Shown here: piece after piece, positions 41,829-50,950 of the stretch
Layout: the number at the start of each line of letters is the position of its first letter
How positions within the stretch are numbered: the stretch's first letter is position 1
Source of the DNA: Ensifer adhaerens
Lineage (GTDB): Bacteria; Pseudomonadota; Alphaproteobacteria; Rhizobiales; Rhizobiaceae
Length of the DNA stretch: 64,000 nt
Reading direction: 5' to 3'
Assembly: GCF_028993555.1 (NCBI RefSeq)
Contig: NZ_CP118611.1
Location: 2,503,501 to 2,567,500 of the forward strand
Made by a program: the position numbers and the translations under genes
Notes under the pieces: generated by a model
Told to the model about the DNA's origin: nothing
Databases searched by the model: none
Seen by the model: only the letters and a program-made list of their open reading frames with translations

Positions 41829-42788
41829 ATGAGCAATATGAAACGTCTTGCGCTGGCAGCACTACTTGCCACCGTCAGCTTTGCACCCGGTGCGGCTTTC
41901 GCCGGCGGCAAGGCGATCGCCGGCATCGTCTTTCAGCAGGACCAGTATTTCCGCGGCATCCAGATCGGCATGGAAAAGGCGGCGGAAGCCGCTGGCGACG
42001 AGCTTCTCGCCGGCAACAGCGACAGCAAGCTGGAGAAGGAAGCCCAGCTGATCGACACCTATATCGCCCGGGGGGTCAACTCGATCGTCGTCGCGCCGCT
42101 CTCGGCCGATGCCTCGGTACCGGCACTGAAAAAGGCACGTGACGCCGGCATCACGGTCGTCACCTACGGCACCTCCGCCAATGGCGACGTCGCCCAGGCG
42201 ACGGTGACGAGCTCGGACCGCGATATCGGCATCGGTACCGGCAATGCCGCGACCGATTTCCTGAAGACGCTCGGCAATGGCGAAAAGGTCAAGATCGGCA
42301 CGCTCGCCTTCAAGGCGCTGCTGCCGGAGCAATCGAATGCCCGCGTCGATGGCTTCCTGAGCGTCGTCAAGGATCAGGTCGACATCGTCGCCCAGCAGGA
42401 CGCCTGGCTGGCGGAAAAGGCGCTCGCCGTCGCCAGCGACATGCTGACGGCCAATCCGGATATCAAGGTGATCTACGCGGCCAACGAAGGCGGAACGATC
42501 GGCGCCGTTCAGGCGGTGAAGAAGGCGGGCCTTGAAGGCAAGGTCTTCGTCTTTGGAACCGACGGGTCCGAGCAGCTCGCCAACATGCTCTTGAATTCCG
42601 ACAACGTGCTGCAGGCAACGACGGCGCAGCAGCCGCTCGAGGTCGGCAAGCAGGCGATCGAGGCGGCCCAGAACCTGCTCGACGGCAAGAAGATCGAAAC
42701 CAAGGTCAACGTGCCGGTGCTGCCCTTGAAGCGCGCCGATGCAGAAGGTGTCGCGGCCTACAAGGAAGGCCTGAAGGCCCTGAAATAA
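41829..42788 (+). CDS. Sugar ABC transporter substrate-binding protein (RbsB-like)
   Basis: Periplasmic binding protein of the LacI/RbsB fold, 319 residues. The signal peptide has a basic start, a hydrophobic LALAALLATVSF stretch and a cleavage region near AFAGG (about residue 25). The two-lobe pattern is visible in DTYIARGVNSIVVAPL and the VIYAANEGGTIGAVQAVK hinge-side segment. The ATG at 41829 follows GGGAGGAG. It is the first gene of the rightward operon and is followed by a GC-rich hairpin (42807-42826) that may stabilise its abundant message. Confidence 0.87.
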   Translation: MSNMKRLALAALLATVSFAPGAAFAGGKAIAGIVFQQDQYFRGIQIGMEKAAEAAGDELLAGNSDSKLEKEAQLIDTYIARGVNSIVVAPLSADASVPALKKARDAGITVVTYGTSANGDVAQATVTSSDRDIGIGTGNAATDFLKTLGNGEKVKIGTLAFKALLPEQSNARVDGFLSVVKDQVDIVAQQDAWLAEKALAVASDMLTANPDIKVIYAANEGGTIGAVQAVKKAGLEGKVFVFGTDGSEQLANMLLNSDNVLQATTAQQPLEVGKQAIEAAQNLLDGKKIETKVNVPVLPLKRADAEGVAAYKEGLKALK

Positions 42789-42857
42789 GGGCCGGGACGT
42801 GAACCGGGCGGCGGGCATCGGCCGCCGCTCCTTCGCCGCCGACAGCAGGAAATCCGC

Positions 42858-44402
42858 ATGAGCAATCCGCAACCAAGGTCAGCCGCGTTGCAAGGGGTGC
42901 AGGGACGGCTGGACTTTCGGGCCGTGACCAAGCGTTACGGCCCGACAGTCGCCCTCTCCGAATTCACCCACAGCTTCGCGCCCGGTGAGGTCCATGCCCT
43001 GATGGGCAAGAACGGCTCGGGCAAGTCGACGCTCGTCAAGCTGCTTGCCGGCGTCACCGAGCCGACATCCGGCACGATCAGCGTCAATGGCGAGGACCGC
43101 CATTTCACCTCGCCGCATGATGCTTTCGAGGCCGGCATCGTCACCGTGCACCAGGAGCTTTCGCTGGTGCCCGAACTCTCGGTCGGCGAGAACATCTTTC
43201 TCGGCCGTTTGCCACACCGGCGCCGCGCCGGCTTCAGCGTCGTCGATTGGACAGGCCTGCACAAGCGCGCCGGCGAGCTGCTCGCCGACATGGGGCTTGC
43301 GATCGATTCCCGCCAGCCGGTCTCCGCACTCAGCGTCGGCCAGCAGCAGGTGGTCGAGATCGTCAAGGCGATGTCCTTCAATCCGTCGATCCTGCTTCTG
43401 GACGAGCCGACCTCGGCGCTCGCCTCGCGCGAGGTCAAACAGCTCTTCGCGCTGATCGAACGCCTACGCGCTCGCGGCGTGACGATGATCTACATCACCC
43501 ACCGCATGAGCGAACTCTTCGAAATCGCCGACACCTGCACGGTGATCCGCGACGGCCACTATATCGGTTCGGTGGCGATGAAGGAGACGACACCGTCGGC
43601 GATCGTCGGCATGATGTTTGGGGACGCGGCCCGCGCCACGCGTCCGCCGCGGCGAATGCTCGATCGCGCCAAACCGGTCCTTGAGGTGCGCAATCTCAGC
43701 CGGTCCGGGCATTTCCAGGATGTTTCCTTCGATCTCTATCCCGGCGAGATTCTCGGCATTGCCGGCCTGCTCGGTGCTGGCCGCACGGAGCTGATGCGGG
43801 CGATCTTTGGCGCGGACCAGATCGACGGCGGTTCAGTGACGTTCAATGGTCGCGACATGACCGGTGCCAGCCCGCGCGACATGCGCAAGGCCGGCCTCGG
43901 CTACACACCGGAAAACCGCAAGGAAGTCGGCCTCGTGCAATCGCTCTCGACCGCCGACAATCTCTGCATGGCGAGCCTTGGCCCGATTGCAAACAGGGGC
44001 TTCATCTCGCGCCGGCGCGAGCAGCCGTTCATCCGCCGCCAGATCGCCGACCTGCACATCAAGTGCGGCGATCCGGAGTTGCCGGTGTCGTCGCTCTCGG
44101 GCGGCAACCAGCAGAAGGTGGTGATCGGCAAATGGCTGAACCGGCAGCCGTCGGTGATGTTCTTCGACGAGCCGAGCCGTGGCGTCGATGTCCAGGCCAA
44201 GCGCCAGATCTTCGACATCATCTGGCAGCAGGCCGCCGACGGCCTTGCCAGCCTCTTCGTCTCGACGGAACTCGAGGAAGTCCTCGAGGTCGCCGACCGC
44301 ATCCTCGTCATGCACCACGGCGCAGTCGTTGCCGAGGTGGACCCGACGAAAACCGACCTTACCGAACTTTACGGCCTGTGCATGGAAGGGGCCAGACAAT
44401 GA
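42858..44402 (+). CDS. Sugar ABC transporter ATP-binding protein (RbsA/MglA-like, double ATPase)
   Basis: The 514-residue protein has two ABC modules in tandem. The first has Walker A GKNGSGKST (about 52-60), signature LSVGQQQVVE and Walker B LLLDEPTSAL; the second has the degenerate Walker A LLGAGRTE typical of RbsA (about 305), signature LSGGNQQKV and FFDEPSRGVDV. This two-module layout marks the carbohydrate uptake CUT2 group, so the importer carries a monosaccharide or sugar derivative. It overlaps the permease gene as ATGA. Confidence 0.9.
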   Translation: MSNPQPRSAALQGVQGRLDFRAVTKRYGPTVALSEFTHSFAPGEVHALMGKNGSGKSTLVKLLAGVTEPTSGTISVNGEDRHFTSPHDAFEAGIVTVHQELSLVPELSVGENIFLGRLPHRRRAGFSVVDWTGLHKRAGELLADMGLAIDSRQPVSALSVGQQQVVEIVKAMSFNPSILLLDEPTSALASREVKQLFALIERLRARGVTMIYITHRMSELFEIADTCTVIRDGHYIGSVAMKETTPSAIVGMMFGDAARATRPPRRMLDRAKPVLEVRNLSRSGHFQDVSFDLYPGEILGIAGLLGAGRTELMRAIFGADQIDGGSVTFNGRDMTGASPRDMRKAGLGYTPENRKEVGLVQSLSTADNLCMASLGPIANRGFISRRREQPFIRRQIADLHIKCGDPELPVSSLSGGNQQKVVIGKWLNRQPSVMFFDEPSRGVDVQAKRQIFDIIWQQAADGLASLFVSTELEEVLEVADRILVMHHGAVVAEVDPTKTDLTELYGLCMEGARQ

Positions 44403-45391
44403 CACTTGTGAGCCAGACAACGGAAGAAGGCGGTCAGAACACGCCGCTCAAGTTCCTGAAAACCTATCCGATGGAGATCATCCTTGCGGCACTGGTGATT
44501 TTCCTGATCCTCGTCGCACCGGGCTTCGCCTCGACGGCCAACGTGCTCAACGTGCTCAGAACGGTCTCCATGCTCGGCATCATCGCCTTCGGCATGACGG
44601 CGGTGATCATCAGCGGCGAGATCGACCTGTCGGTCGGCGCCGGTGCGGCGCTTGCCGGCTGCATCGTCGCCTGGTTCGCCGATCGCTTCACCGACGTCTT
44701 CGGCGACTGGGGTGCGGTAACCGTCGGTTTTGCCGCCGCGCTGCTTCTCGGCTTTACGCTCGGCTATCTCACTGGCCGTTTCCGCCAATGGTTCAACGTG
44801 CCGACCTTCATCACCACGCTCGCGCTCTTTGCAGCACTCCGCGGCGTCGCCAACCTCATCACCGGCGGCTTCCCGATGTCGTCCTTTCCGCTCGGCTTCG
44901 ACTTCCTCGGCGGCGGCTACCTCTTCGGCATTCCCTTCCCGGTCTACATCTTCGCGCTCACCTTCGCCGGCATGCACTTCCTGATGAAGTACACGAGCTT
45001 CGGCCGCGAGGTTTATGCTGTTGGCGGCAACATGGAAGCAGCGCGCCTTTCCGGCATCGACATCTGGAAAGTGAAGGCACTGACGCTCGGTCTGACCGGC
45101 GGGCTGACCGCCGTCTCCGGTACGCTGATCGCCTCGCAGATCGGTGCTGGCACCGGGACGACGGCGACCGGCATGGAGCTCGACGTGATCGCGGCCGTCA
45201 TCATCGGCGGCACCTCGCTCTTCGGCGGCAAGGGCCGCATCTGGGGCACGCTGATCGGCGTCCTTTTCCTCGGCTGCATCTCCAATGGCATGACGCTGAT
45301 GAACGTCAGCGAATATTGGCAATACGTCGTGCGCGGCGGGATCATCCTCGGCGCCGTGCTTCTCAACCAGGTCCTGGAACGGGTGCGCTGA
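44399..45391 (+). CDS. Sugar ABC transporter permease (RbsC-like)
   Basis: Inner-membrane permease of 330 residues with about 8-10 helices. The conserved segments GMTAVIISGEIDLSVGAGAALAG and the C-terminal loop AARLSGIDIWKVKALTLGLTGG identify the CUT2 permease family. The start at 44399 overlaps the ATPase stop; the longer frame to 44063 lies inside the ATPase gene. It completes an RbsABC-type importer with a single permease that acts as a homodimer in this family. Confidence 0.88.
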   Translation: MTLVSQTTEEGGQNTPLKFLKTYPMEIILAALVIFLILVAPGFASTANVLNVLRTVSMLGIIAFGMTAVIISGEIDLSVGAGAALAGCIVAWFADRFTDVFGDWGAVTVGFAAALLLGFTLGYLTGRFRQWFNVPTFITTLALFAALRGVANLITGGFPMSSFPLGFDFLGGGYLFGIPFPVYIFALTFAGMHFLMKYTSFGREVYAVGGNMEAARLSGIDIWKVKALTLGLTGGLTAVSGTLIASQIGAGTGTTATGMELDVIAAVIIGGTSLFGGKGRIWGTLIGVLFLGCISNGMTLMNVSEYWQYVVRGGIILGAVLLNQVLERVR

Positions 45392-45448
45392 GACCGGAGC
45401 GGGGTGCCCGGCATCCCGCGCCAACTTACGAGTTTCGCGGAGACAATC

Positions 45449-46234
45449 ATGACTGAATTCAACGGAAAAATCGCGCTGGTCACCGGCACGTCGGGGATAG
45501 GCCTCGCTTCGGCGATCCGTCTCGCTTCATCCGGTGCGACCGTGCTTGCCTGCGGCAACGACATCAATACCAACGAGATCTTCGACCGCATCGCTGGAGA
45601 ACGCGACCTGCCAATGTCGACGCGGCTTACGGACGTATCCGTAGAGGCCGAGGTTGAAGCTGCCGTGCGCGAGGCGGTGCTGCGCCATGGCGGTCTCGAC
45701 ATCATCGTCAATGCCGCGGCCGTCCACCCCTATGGCACGGTGCTAGACACCAGTGCAGAGACCTTTGCGCGCTGCCTTTCGGTCAATGTCGGTTCGATCT
45801 ATCTGACCGGCCGCTTCGGCATTCCGGAAATGATGAAGCGCGGCGGCGGCGCCATCGTCAACATCTCATCGGTTCAGGGCCATGCCTGCCAGCAGAATGT
45901 GGCGGCCTATGTCGCCTCAAAGGGGGCGATCCATGCGCTGACCCGCGCCATGGCGCTCGACCATGCGGCAGTGAAGGTCCGGGTGAACTCGGTGAGCCCC
46001 GGCTCGGTGCGCACGCCGCTCTTGTCGCTCGCAGCCCGCACCTATGGCGGTGAGGGCGTGAGCGAAGCGGAGGCCTTCGCCCGCTTCGGGGCGGCGCACC
46101 CGATCGGCCGCATCGGCGAGCCGGAGGAAGTCGCGGAACTCGTCGCCTATCTCGCCTCCGACCGCGCCGCTTTCGTCACGGGCTCGGATTTCCGAATCGA
46201 CGGCGGCCTCACCGCCGGCATCGGCGTCAAGTAA
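45449..46234 (+). CDS. SDR-family dehydrogenase (sugar 1-dehydrogenase candidate)
   Basis: Short-chain dehydrogenase of 261 residues. The cofactor motif reads VTGTSGIGLA near residue 11, NAAAVHPYG stands at the NNAG position, and the catalytic Ser, Tyr and Lys are seen in NISSVQG and YVASKGA. The ATG at 45449 is preferred because a start at 45404 lies upstream of the likely ribosome site. As the first enzyme gene after the importer, oxidation of the imported sugar to its lactone is the best guess; the neighbouring lactonase supports it. Confidence 0.78.
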   Translation: MTEFNGKIALVTGTSGIGLASAIRLASSGATVLACGNDINTNEIFDRIAGERDLPMSTRLTDVSVEAEVEAAVREAVLRHGGLDIIVNAAAVHPYGTVLDTSAETFARCLSVNVGSIYLTGRFGIPEMMKRGGGAIVNISSVQGHACQQNVAAYVASKGAIHALTRAMALDHAAVKVRVNSVSPGSVRTPLLSLAARTYGGEGVSEAEAFARFGAAHPIGRIGEPEEVAELVAYLASDRAAFVTGSDFRIDGGLTAGIGVK

Positions 46235-46253
46235 TCGAACAGGAATCGACCAG

Positions 46254-47366
46254 ATGAAAATCGGCCTTGGACTCTACCGGGAGCAACTCACCCCGGACAA
46301 CTATCAATTTGCCTTGCAGGCGGGTGCGACGCATGTCGTCGCGCATCTCACCAACTATTTCGCCGGCAAGGATCCGAAGATCGACAGCGGCGATCAGGGC
46401 GGCTGGGGCGATTGCTCCGGCGACCGGCTCTGGTCCTACGAGGAGCTGTCGGCGTTGGTGAAGGACGTGCGCGCTGGCGGACTTGAAGTGGCGGCGATCG
46501 AGAACTTCTCGCCCCGTTTCTGGCACGATGTGCTCCTGGACGGGGCGGAGCGGGCTCAGCAGATCGAGGGGCTGAAGCAGCTCATCCGCGATGCCGGTCG
46601 CGCCGGCATCCCCTGCATCGGCTACAACTTCTCGCTCGCCGGCGTCTACGGCTGGACGCGCGGACCCTATGCCCGCGGTGGCGCTGAATCCGTCGGCTTC
46701 GGTGTCGAGAACAGCATTGCACCCAGCCCCGATGCCCCGATCCCCGATGGCATGGTCTGGAACATGCGATACCGCCGCGGTATCGCCGGTGCTGCTTCCG
46801 TCTCGGTCAGTTCGGCGGAACTCTGGGATCGTCTCGGCCGCTTCCTGAAGGAGGTCGTACCGGTCGCCGAAGAGGCGGGCGTTGTCCTCGGTGCCCACCC
46901 GGACGATCCGCCGGCCGAAGAGCTGCGCGGCACCGCACGACTGGTCAACCGGCCGGAGAAATACGACCGGCTGATGGCGATCATCGACTCGCCCTCGAAC
47001 GGGCTGGAACTTTGCCTCGGCTCGCTCCAGGAAATGCCGGGTGGCGACATCTACGAGCATGTTCGCCGCTTCGCCCGTTCGGGCCGCATCGGCTACATCC
47101 ACTTCCGCAACGTACGTGGAAAGATGCCGCGCTATGTCGAGACCTTCGTCGACGAGGGTGATATCGACATGGCCGAGATCATCCGCATCCTGCGCGACGA
47201 GAATTATCAGGGCGTGCTGATCCCCGACCATACGCCGGCGATGACCTGCGGTGCCTCCTGGCACGCCGGTAAGGCCTTTGCACTCGGCTACATGAAGGCG
47301 CTGGTGCAGAATGCCGAGGCTCTCGGCCCCGCGCGGTCGATCCCGACGAGCATGGCAGCGGAATAG
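46254..47366 (+). CDS. Mannonate dehydratase-family protein, second paralogue
   Basis: TIM-barrel protein of 370 residues related to UxuA, with LGAHPDDPP (metal-ligand histidine segment), LELCLGSLQEM, IGYIHFRNVRGK and the terminal LIPDHTP corresponding to the UxuA series. It lacks the UxuA N-terminal WYGPNDPV block and part of the inserted region, so it belongs to a distinct branch. Its place between an SDR and a lactonase suggests dehydration of the aldonate formed there. True mannonate dehydration is possible but would duplicate the enzyme at 39574. Confidence 0.72.
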   Translation: MKIGLGLYREQLTPDNYQFALQAGATHVVAHLTNYFAGKDPKIDSGDQGGWGDCSGDRLWSYEELSALVKDVRAGGLEVAAIENFSPRFWHDVLLDGAERAQQIEGLKQLIRDAGRAGIPCIGYNFSLAGVYGWTRGPYARGGAESVGFGVENSIAPSPDAPIPDGMVWNMRYRRGIAGAASVSVSSAELWDRLGRFLKEVVPVAEEAGVVLGAHPDDPPAEELRGTARLVNRPEKYDRLMAIIDSPSNGLELCLGSLQEMPGGDIYEHVRRFARSGRIGYIHFRNVRGKMPRYVETFVDEGDIDMAEIIRILRDENYQGVLIPDHTPAMTCGASWHAGKAFALGYMKALVQNAEALGPARSIPTSMAAE

Positions 47367-47375
47367 GAGGTGGGG

Positions 47376-48269
47376 ATGGCTCACGAGATCGTCTGCGTCG
47401 CCCCGGTCGGCGACCGCTGCGGCGAAGGCGCCGTCTGGTCGGCTGCGGAAACAGCGCTCTACTGGACCGACATCAACCGTTTTCTCGTGCATCGCTATGA
47501 CGAGGCGACGCGGGCCGTCAGGACCTGGCTGTTCGACGAGCCGGTGGTGGCGATCTCGCTGACAAGCGACGACGGGCGCCTGCTCGTCGCGCTCGGCTCG
47601 AAGCTGATCTGGTGGTGGCCTGGGACCGACCGTCGCGCGGATCACGGTTTCTTCCTGCCAGGCGCTCCGCGCGTCCGACTGAACGACGGTCGCGCCGATC
47701 CGGCCGGAAACTTCTGGGTCGGCTCGATGAAGAACAACGTCCTTCCCGACGGCCAGCTCGGCGACGTTGCCCCGGGCGAGGGCATTCTCTACCGCATCGC
47801 GCCCGACGGCGCGGTCTCCGAATGGCGTCACGGCCTCGGGATATCCAATACGCTCTGCTGGAGCCCGGATCGAAGCACGTTCTATTTCGGCGATACGCTG
47901 GCCAACGAGATCTACGCCTTCGACTATGATGCGAAGGCGGGGGCGATCTCCGGTGAACGGAGCTTCTTCACTGGCTTCGAACGCGGCTCGCCCGACGGTT
48001 CAGCGATCGACAGCGAAGGGTTCCTCTGGAACTGCCGCTATGGCGGCAGCTGTATCGCTCGCATTGCACCGGACGGCAGTCATGCCGAGGCGATGGAAAT
48101 GCCGGTCACCAACATCACCACCTGCACTTTCGGCGGTTCCGACCTCAAGACCCTCTACATCACCACGGCCGGCTCCGGGCCGGCGGAGCGCCTCGCCGGC
48201 AGTCTCTATGCCACGCGTGTCGACGTTTCCGGCATGCCGGAAAATCGGTTCGGGGTGACCACAAGGTGA
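47376..48269 (+). CDS. SMP-30/gluconolactonase-family lactonase
   Basis: Six-bladed beta-propeller of 297 residues. The metal-site residues of the family fit E at CGEGAVW near residue 16, N in RLNDGRADPAGNFWVG near 100-110, N in GISNTLCWSPD near 150 and D in GSPDGSAIDSEG near 205. The ATG at 47376 has TAGGAGG 5 bases upstream. Hydrolysis of the sugar lactone made by the SDR two genes upstream is the likely reaction. It overlaps the epimerase-like gene as GTGA. Confidence 0.85.
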   Translation: MAHEIVCVAPVGDRCGEGAVWSAAETALYWTDINRFLVHRYDEATRAVRTWLFDEPVVAISLTSDDGRLLVALGSKLIWWWPGTDRRADHGFFLPGAPRVRLNDGRADPAGNFWVGSMKNNVLPDGQLGDVAPGEGILYRIAPDGAVSEWRHGLGISNTLCWSPDRSTFYFGDTLANEIYAFDYDAKAGAISGERSFFTGFERGSPDGSAIDSEGFLWNCRYGGSCIARIAPDGSHAEAMEMPVTNITTCTFGGSDLKTLYITTAGSGPAERLAGSLYATRVDVSGMPENRFGVTTR

Positions 48270-49288
48270 GCGCGCAGACGACACGGCGCGCGCTTGCCTG
48301 GGCGCACGGGTGCCTCTCGGTGCAATCGCTTGGCGGCATGCTCGGTCCGGTGTTGTTCCTGCTGCCGGATGGGCGACAGGTCAGCCCCTTGCAAGTCGCG
48401 CCCTGGGGCAATGATCCCGAGCGAGTGGCGCTGCCGGAAATCCTTCAAGAGCTTCGCGGCGAGTGGCCCTGCGTCCCCTTCGGCAGCGATGCGGGGCGCA
48501 ACCTGCCCGACGGTTGGACTGCAACGGGCGAGAGTTTCGTGGGCGCCGGCGCGCCACATGGTCACGGGTCCAATACCCATTGGGACTGGCGCGCCTGCGA
48601 CGACGGCCAGATCACGATGGAATGCCATTATCCGGATCACCATCCGATCCGGCGGCTTCGTCGACGGATCGTGCCGGACCAAGGCGCGGCGGCCATCGAC
48701 CTAACGTTGGAAGTCGAGGCGCGCCGCCCGTGCCGGCTGCCGATCGGTCTGCACCCGACCTTTCGCCTGTCGCTGCGGCCGGGTTCAGTCGTCATCGAGC
48801 CCGGTCGGTATGATCGGGTCTGGAGTTTTCCGGGGGATGTCGAGCCGGGTGCTGCGCTGTTTGCGCCCGATCGGCCATGGTCTTCTCTTGACGAAATCGA
48901 GACGCGCGACGGCTTCACAGTTGATGCGACCCAGGTGCCGCTCGCTGCCGATACTGAGGATCTGCTGCAGCTTTCGGGCATCGATGGCAGCGTCGCGCTT
49001 CACTATCGCGACGAGGGGTTTCGCGCACGGCTTAGCTGGCAAAAGGAGCATTTTCCCGGTCTGCTCATCTGGTACAGCAACCGCGGCCGCAAGGCCTATC
49101 CCTGGAACGGACGGCATGTGGCGCTCGGCGTCGAGCCGATCGCTTCCGCGTTCGATTTGGGACCGGCGGTCTGCACGGACGGCAATCCCATTGCGGCATC
49201 GGGCATAGCGACGGCAATCGCATTCGAGCCAGGCCAGACCTTTGTCACCCACTATCGGCTATCCGTCGAAGCCGCTCCGATCGGTTGA
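48266..49288 (+). CDS. Aldose 1-epimerase-like protein
   Basis: The 340-residue protein has the fold of the galactose mutarotase/aldose-epimerase superfamily, recognised from VPFGSDAGRNLPD, HGHGSNTHWDWR, the GLHPTFRLS strand and the terminal YPWNGRHVALGVEPIASAF block. The start is a GTG that overlaps the lactonase stop. A catalytic His pair and Glu are plausible (the H in GLHPTF and the E in GVEPIA), but I cannot prove the enzyme is active. Anomer exchange of the imported sugar before oxidation would fit. Confidence 0.7.
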   Translation: MSAQTTRRALAWAHGCLSVQSLGGMLGPVLFLLPDGRQVSPLQVAPWGNDPERVALPEILQELRGEWPCVPFGSDAGRNLPDGWTATGESFVGAGAPHGHGSNTHWDWRACDDGQITMECHYPDHHPIRRLRRRIVPDQGAAAIDLTLEVEARRPCRLPIGLHPTFRLSLRPGSVVIEPGRYDRVWSFPGDVEPGAALFAPDRPWSSLDEIETRDGFTVDATQVPLAADTEDLLQLSGIDGSVALHYRDEGFRARLSWQKEHFPGLLIWYSNRGRKAYPWNGRHVALGVEPIASAFDLGPAVCTDGNPIAASGIATAIAFEPGQTFVTHYRLSVEAAPIG

Positions 49289-49332
49289 GGCGCGACGCTC
49301 GCCCAGCCATTTCCAATTGAAAGGCCAAGAGA

Positions 49333-50175
49333 ATGAAAATGCTGCGCCTCATCGTCGACGGCTCTGCCGTGCCCTGCATCCTCGATGGCGAGGGGAAGGC
49401 GCGGGACGTGTCTTCACTCGTTTCCGACTTCACCGCGGAAACCTTGCCCGGCGTCGCGGCTGCACTGTCGGGTGTGGATCTGTCGGCCCTGCCCGTGTTG
49501 TCCGTCATCGATACGGACATCCTGCCGCCGGTCGCAAGGCCGGGCACAATCTGGTGCGTCGGGCTCAACTACTCGGATCACGCCGAAGAGGCGGGACTGC
49601 CGGTGCCATCAGAACCGATCCTCTTCAACAAGGCGGCCGGCACCTATTGCGGGCCAAACGCCCCACTTCTCCATTCCGAAAAAATGTCGAAGCTCGACTG
49701 GGAGGTCGAACTCGGCATCGTCATCGGCAAGCGCGCCCTGAATGTGTCGCGCACTGACGCGATGGAGCATGTGTTCGGCTACACCGTCGTCAACGATGTC
49801 TCCGAGCGCGCCTGGCAGATGGAGCGCGGCGGGCAGTGGGTGAAGGGCAAGAGTTTTCCCAACTTCTGCCCGACCGGCCCCTGGCTCGTGACGAAGGACG
49901 AAGTGCCGGATCCGCAGGGGCTGTCGATGTGGCTCGACGTCAACGGCGAGCGCATGCAGGCGGGCACGACCGCGCGCATGATCTTCGATGTCGCGACCAT
50001 CGTCTCCTACATGAGCGAGTTCTGCGTGCTCGAGCCGGGCGATCTCATCTGCACCGGCACGCCGCCTGGAGTCGGCATGGGCAAGAAGCCGCCGCGCTAC
50101 CTGAAGCCCGGCGACGTGGTGGAACTCGGCATCGACGGCCTCGGCCGCCAGCGCCAGGTCGTTCAGGCCATTTAA
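49333..50175 (+). CDS. FAH-family hydrolase, 2,4-diketo-3-deoxyaldonate hydrolase candidate
   Basis: The 280-residue protein has an N-terminal cap and one FAH domain (about 70-280). The metal-site Glu pair stands in LDWEVELGIVIG, the canonical Asp in VVNDVSERAWQ, and the CTGTPPGVGMGKKPP loop is typical. Close relatives include the hydrolases that split 2,4-diketo-3-deoxy-L-rhamnonate or -fuconate to pyruvate and a hydroxy acid, and ureidoglycolate lyase. The sugar enzymes upstream and an SDR downstream favour the diketo-acid hydrolase role. A second ATG six bases in (49339) is equally possible. Confidence 0.75.
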   Translation: MKMLRLIVDGSAVPCILDGEGKARDVSSLVSDFTAETLPGVAAALSGVDLSALPVLSVIDTDILPPVARPGTIWCVGLNYSDHAEEAGLPVPSEPILFNKAAGTYCGPNAPLLHSEKMSKLDWEVELGIVIGKRALNVSRTDAMEHVFGYTVVNDVSERAWQMERGGQWVKGKSFPNFCPTGPWLVTKDEVPDPQGLSMWLDVNGERMQAGTTARMIFDVATIVSYMSEFCVLEPGDLICTGTPPGVGMGKKPPRYLKPGDVVELGIDGLGRQRQVVQAI

Positions 50176-50200
50176 TCCGATCGGAAGGAAGGAACGGATC

Positions 50201-50950
50201 ATGAGTGGAAAGACGGGACGACTGGCCGGACGCGTGGCCGTGGTCACTGCCGCCGGCCAGGGCATCGGCCGCGCCGTTGCCGAACGGCTGATGGCGGAGG
50301 GTGCTGCGGTTCACGCGAGCGATATCAATGAAGGCTTGCTTGGCACGCTGGACGGCGCTGCGACGACGCGGCTGGATGCGACGGATCATGCAGCGGTAGC
50401 GGACTATTTTGCCGGCTTCGCGCGGGTCGACATTCTCGTCCATGCGGTCGGCTACGTGCACCAGGGCACGATCGAGGAGTGCTCACCCGAGGACTGGCGG
50501 CGTTCGGTCAACATCACGCTCGACAGTGCATATAACGTCATTGCCGGCGCGATCCCTAAGATGAAGGCGGCTGGCGGCAGCATCATCACCATTGGCTCGG
50601 TCGCTTCCTCGATCAAGGGTTTTCCGCGCCGCGCTGCCTATGGCGCGGCCAAAGGCGGCGTCATAGGCCTCACCAAGGCGGTGGCCGCCGACTATGTATC
50701 CCAAGGCATTCGCTGCAATTCGGTCTGCCCCGGAACGGTCGCGTCACCCTCATTGGAAGAACGGATCGGCGAACTCGGCGAAAAGCTCGGAAGCCGGGAC
50801 GAAGCCTACCGTTCCTTCATTAGCCGGCAACCGGCCGGGCGTTTCGGTACGGTCGAGGAGGTCGCAGCCATCTGCGCCTTCCTCGCCTCCGACGAGGCAG
50901 CCTTCATCACCGGCCAGGCGATCAATATCGACGGCGGGATTACGATCTGA
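50201..50950 (+). CDS. SDR-family dehydrogenase (2-keto-3-deoxyaldonate dehydrogenase candidate)
   Basis: Short-chain dehydrogenase of 249 residues. It shows VVTAAGQGIGRA for NAD binding, D41 after the second strand (ASDIN, favouring NAD), the catalytic IGSVAS serine, and YGAAKGG for Tyr and Lys. It is the last gene of the sugar-acid operon, 25 bases after the FAH gene. In the related L-fucose and L-rhamnose routes an SDR in this position oxidises the 2-keto-3-deoxy acid at C4 before hydrolysis; that role is inferred here. Confidence 0.76.
   Translation: MSGKTGRLAGRVAVVTAAGQGIGRAVAERLMAEGAAVHASDINEGLLGTLDGAATTRLDATDHAAVADYFAGFARVDILVHAVGYVHQGTIEECSPEDWRRSVNITLDSAYNVIAGAIPKMKAAGGSIITIGSVASSIKGFPRRAAYGAAKGGVIGLTKAVAADYVSQGIRCNSVCPGTVASPSLEERIGELGEKLGSRDEAYRSFISRQPAGRFGTVEEVAAICAFLASDEAAFITGQAINIDGGITI

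Noticed and set aside
46227..47831. 534-codon minus-strand open frame across the second UxuA-like gene and the lactonase
   Set aside because: It is antisense to two genes with recognisable motifs and has no family features of its own.
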